Below the pieces are notes generated by a model that searched no databases, was not told the DNA's origin, and saw nothing but the letters and a program-made list of their open reading frames with translations. 24,685 nucleotides of DNA, taken from IMG/VR virus record IMGVR_UViG_3300017769_000119, positions 1-24,685 of that record; one strand, given 5' to 3'. This document shows positions 22,149 through 24,685 of the stretch, piece after piece; within the stretch, counting starts at the first letter, position 1, and every line of letters begins with the position of its first letter. The position numbers and the translations under genes were made by a program. The DNA is from a virus.

Positions 22149-22733
22149 ATGAGAATAGTAGAATTAATTTTAGAAGATGATGACATCGGAGTCGAAGCCA
22201 TTTCGGTAGTCCACTCACCAGCAATCGAGGAAGATTTTATTGCACTTAAAAAAGAAGAGTACAAGTTTGCAGAACAAGACAAAGAGAAAAGACTCCTAGT
22301 CGGTGCTGCTTTAGTTCCTAACAAACCCATATTTAGAAAAAACGAAGATGAAGAATACTACATTTTCTTTTCAAAAGAAACAGTTAGGAAAGCATCACAG
22401 ATGTTTTTTAAAAATGGCAATCAATCTCAAGCAACTTTAGAGCATGAGGTTAAGCTAGATGGGATGACTGTAGTCGAGTCTTGGATTGTAGAATCTGAAA
22501 AAGACAAATCAAGGCATTATGGTCTAGATGTTCCAGTAGGCACTTGGATGGTGTCTATGAAAGTAGAGTCTGAGGCTGTTTGGCAGGACTATGTTAAAGA
22601 TGGCAAAGTCAAAGGTTTTTCAATTGAGGCCTACTTCTCAGATAAAATGTCAAGACCCAAAGACAAAGACCTAAAAGAAGAAGCCTCCCAAGAATTTATA
22701 GACACAATAAAAAAGATTCTAAAAGATGCGTAA
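22149..22733 (+). CDS. XkdF-like prohead serine protease
   Basis: This 194-residue protein begins MRIVELILEDDDIGVEAISV and VHSPAIEEDFIALK, the usual lead-in of XkdF proteins (Phage_XkdF). Then come LVGAALVPNKPIFRKNE, LEHEVKLDGMTVVESWIVES (His99 candidate) and VKGFSIEAYFSD (Ser158 candidate). The H...S pair resembles prohead proteases of the S78/assemblin fold, which cleave scaffold and capsid proteins during maturation. The downstream scaffold-like and capsid genes fit. The third catalytic residue is not assigned. The end overlaps the next gene by 8 bases. Confidence 0.82.
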   Translation: MRIVELILEDDDIGVEAISVVHSPAIEEDFIALKKEEYKFAEQDKEKRLLVGAALVPNKPIFRKNEDEEYYIFFSKETVRKASQMFFKNGNQSQATLEHEVKLDGMTVVESWIVESEKDKSRHYGLDVPVGTWMVSMKVESEAVWQDYVKDGKVKGFSIEAYFSDKMSRPKDKDLKEEASQEFIDTIKKILKDA

Positions 22734-23943
22734 AAAAAGAAAATACAAATCTGAATCTAAAATTACACCTAGAGGAGGTAGGCGAGGATGTTTGTGTAAA
22801 GATCGCAAAACCTACCACCCCGACTGCTGTACAGGTGAAATGCACGCACAGGGCATAGGTAGAATTTCAGCCATAGCATCAACAGATGAAACTTTAACTA
22901 CTGTAACTTCTGAGGGTTTAACGATCTCAGGACTTTCAATAAATTCATCTGGAGTTGTTACATTGCCAACAGCTACTTTTGAAGGTACAAGTTTTGGAAC
23001 TGTAACATCTGTAACACCGTCATCTTTTCCTATAGTAGATACTGACACAAATCAAACAGTAACTGCTACAGTAACTGTTCCCGAAGGCTATTCTAATTCA
23101 GGTGATACAATTTCGACAAATGAAACAGTAACACAATCAGCCACTCCAACGCTTTCCTGTAGTGATATTACATTGTCAGGATTTGCTGTGTCAGATGCAG
23201 GTGTTATTACATCACCGACTATTGACATTGGCACAATATCCTCTACAAGTCCATCTTCGTTTAGTACAGTAAGCGTAGCCACAGTAAGAACGCTAAATGT
23301 TAACATTACTGTCCCTAGTGGATATTTTAACTCGGGTGCTACCTTAGCCTGTACGACAACCGCAACGCAACCAATAGCAACATTATCAAACCCTGTTACA
23401 AGTAACCCATTTAAATATCAATTTACTGGCTATCCTACGGGAATTGTGATTTATAGATTTGCTTACAATAATGCAGGCGATTTTATAGACTTAAAAGGCA
23501 TAAGGGGTGAACTAGGACAATCTTTAAATATAACTATTTCATCTTTTAGCAAGCCTGAAGTGGTTGATGGCAATGCAACGGGTCTCGCAATGAATGAGAC
23601 CGAGGATGCGGCTTTAGCACTAATTGGCGCAGTAATGAGCCATGGCGGTAATGATATTCAATATTTTTCTGAAACATTATTTACAACAATACAAACGGGT
23701 TCGACAAACGTAGGCACGGTTTATTATACTAACAACCCAAATAATACTGCCAATAATTATGGCTTATATGATTCAACTAATAGTATTGGGATAGGAGTTT
23801 ACACAAACTTACTTGCAAGTATTCCTGTAAGCGATGCAACTTTACTTAATCAAGCCCTAGCCAATGGATATTACACAGCCTATAACAATCCAAAGCAAGT
23901 TAGAATCGAAGATGGGGTAATTAAAGAAGTTTTAGACATTTAA
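22726..23943 (+). CDS. Structural protein with Cys motif and two Ig-like tail modules
   Basis: This 405-residue protein has a basic N-terminus with RGGRRGCLCKDRKTYHPDCC then TGEMHAQGIG (Cys22, 24, 34, 35). I recall this pattern from other flavobacterial phage proteins. Two modules follow, at about 62-139 and 142-217, each with a GVxTxPT turn, a (S/T)PSSF block, VP(E/S)GYxNSG and a TQ(S/P). They match the modules of the 15171 gene. The C-terminal 185 residues are a separate beta-rich domain (from GIVIYRFAYNNAGDFIDLKG). A head decoration or fibre protein is likely, given its position between protease and scaffold. The N-terminal Cys motif may bind zinc. Confidence 0.6.
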   Translation: MRKKRKYKSESKITPRGGRRGCLCKDRKTYHPDCCTGEMHAQGIGRISAIASTDETLTTVTSEGLTISGLSINSSGVVTLPTATFEGTSFGTVTSVTPSSFPIVDTDTNQTVTATVTVPEGYSNSGDTISTNETVTQSATPTLSCSDITLSGFAVSDAGVITSPTIDIGTISSTSPSSFSTVSVATVRTLNVNITVPSGYFNSGATLACTTTATQPIATLSNPVTSNPFKYQFTGYPTGIVIYRFAYNNAGDFIDLKGIRGELGQSLNITISSFSKPEVVDGNATGLAMNETEDAALALIGAVMSHGGNDIQYFSETLFTTIQTGSTNVGTVYYTNNPNNTANNYGLYDSTNSIGIGVYTNLLASIPVSDATLLNQALANGYYTAYNNPKQVRIEDGVIKEVLDI

Positions 23944-23980
23944 GAATATAACAAACAGCTAAAAAAAAATGTTAAAATTT

Positions 23981-24019
23981 GACCGAATTACCCTACCTCA
24001 ATTGTTTATATAATATAAC
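23981..24019 (+). promoter_or_regulatory. Late promoter candidate, copy 2 of the 39-base element
   Basis: GACCGAAT (23981-23988), ten variable bases, then CAATTGTTTATATAATATAA plus C (23999-24019), the same as 13097-13135 including the 18-base offset. The scaffold-like gene starts 9 bases later at 24028, followed by the capsid gene, which needs very high expression. It lies after a coding gap with no terminator. Confidence 0.7.
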
Positions 24020-24027
24020 CCTTAAAG

Positions 24028-24618
24028 ATGAAGGCAACAGACATTGTAAATCAGATAAGAGAAGTTCTAGGAATGGAATTATCAAAAGAAGTGAAATTGG
24101 CAGTTATGAAACTGGACAATGGTACTGAAATAGAAGCTGAAGCTTTTGAGGCAGATCAACAAGTATTTATTAAAAACGAGGACGGAGAATCAATTCCCCT
24201 TCCTGTTGGTGATTATACTCTTGAAGATGGTCAGTCTCTAAAAGTTGAGACAGAGGGTGTGATAGCATCTATTGGAGAAGCAGAGGCAGAAGAAGAAGTT
24301 GAAGCCAAAGAAGAACCAAAAGAAGAAGAAGCACCAACTGAAGAAGTAGTAGCTGAAGAAGAAGAAATGAGCTACGCTACTAAAGAAGAACTAGAAGAAG
24401 TTAAATCAGTTCTTCAGGAAATTAAAGATGAAATAAAATCTCTAGGCGAAAGCAAAGAGGAAATGAAAAAAGAGGAATCTGTAGAAGAGATAGAAATGAC
24501 TGCTGAAGTTGTTGAGCCTATTGCTCACAACCCTGAAGCTCTTTCTTCTCACAAACATAAAATTTACAGAAGCAATAATCCTCAACTAGACTTAATAAGA
24601 AAAATAATAAATAAATAA
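24028..24618 (+). CDS. Scaffold-like acidic coiled-coil protein
   Basis: This 196-residue protein has a small folded start (TDIVNQIREVLGMELSKEVK, then a beta segment IPLPVGDYTLEDGQSLKVET, about 57-76). An extremely Glu/Ala-rich stretch follows (about 82-115), then a coiled coil (ATKEELEEVKSVLQEIKDEI, about 116-135). The end has AHNPEALSSHKHKIYRSNNP, which may contact the capsid. Position between the XkdF-like protease and the capsid start, plus the acidic helical character, fits a scaffold cleaved during head maturation. The late promoter candidate lies directly upstream. A head-assembly role is inferred. Confidence 0.7.
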   Translation: MKATDIVNQIREVLGMELSKEVKLAVMKLDNGTEIEAEAFEADQQVFIKNEDGESIPLPVGDYTLEDGQSLKVETEGVIASIGEAEAEEEVEAKEEPKEEEAPTEEVVAEEEEMSYATKEELEEVKSVLQEIKDEIKSLGESKEEMKKEESVEEIEMTAEVVEPIAHNPEALSSHKHKIYRSNNPQLDLIRKIINK

Positions 24619-24619
24619 A

Positions 24620-24685
24620 ATGGCAACAACCTCAAGTATAACAACGACATATGCAGGGCAGGCGGCCTCTGGTTACCTAACCGCA
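24620..24685 (+). CDS. Partial major capsid protein, first 22 residues
   Basis: ATG 24620 begins MATTSSITTTYAGQAASGYL and runs off the window. The start is one base after the previous stop. The N-terminal TTTYAGQAA...YLTA is the pattern I know at the start of HK97-like capsid proteins in flavobacterial phages. The gene follows the protease and scaffold, the normal order for a head module. The rest of the protein cannot be seen. Confidence 0.65.
   Translation, partial: MATTSSITTTYAGQAASGYLTA

Noticed and set aside
15171-23943. Diversity-generating retroelement or CRISPR array
   Set aside because: No reverse transcriptase and no template/variable repeat pair; no regularly spaced identical repeats. 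The protein repeats are divergent modules.

Overview
The window is most of a temperate, tailed (siphovirus-type) phage or prophage of a Bacteroidota host, most likely a marine flavobacterium. The evidence for the host is the AT-rich coding, A-rich leaders with almost no Shine-Dalgarno sequences, TAnnTTTG-type -7 promoter boxes, and the type of tyrosine recombinase, replication and tail proteins. Apart from the repressor, every gene runs on the + strand, and many are joined by ATGA or TAATG stop/start overlaps.

Layout. (1) 1-1829, lysis end of the late operon: a partial coiled-coil gene, an M15-type endolysin, a three-helix holin, a 44-residue basic protein and a metallophosphoesterase. (2) 1830-2064, a 235-base non-coding stretch with the parts expected of attP: paired 12-base-spaced repeats on both sides, a segment resembling the 3' end of a tRNA on the minus strand, a hairpin and an int promoter box. 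(3) 2065-3967, integrase (+) converging on a CI-like repressor (-). (4) 3968-4095, AT-rich divergent control region. (5) 4096-9147, early operon: two small genes (one an excisionase-like HTH), a probable single-strand annealing protein, a DnaA-domain protein, a DUF1376-like replication protein with an internal hexamer array, a helicase-loader-type partner, an SSB-like OB protein, a ParB-like protein and unknowns. It ends at a strong intrinsic terminator (9198-9222). (6) 9304-13088, middle/packaging operon: NinG, a sigma-70-like factor, a ParB/Srx protein, a very small SET-domain protein, small unknowns, and small and large terminase. (7) 13146-24685, structural genes: tail assembly chaperone with a probable -1 frameshift extension, tail completion genes, repeat-rich tail proteins, tape measure, XkdF-like protease, scaffold-like protein and the first 22 codons of the probable major capsid protein. 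No portal gene was recognised.

How it fits together. Lysogeny would be set by the repressor and integrase. Induction fires the rightward early operon for recombination and replication. The post-terminator operon then makes a phage sigma factor. A 39-base element occurs twice, immediately before the two structural transcription blocks (13097-13135 and 23981-24019), and does not match the host promoter consensus. It is the best candidate target for that sigma factor and the most interesting regulatory signal here.

No stretch longer than 300 bases lacks a gene. The largest gaps (1830-2064, 9148-9303, 3968-4095) are described as features. Functions rest on motif recognition by eye; no database search was run.
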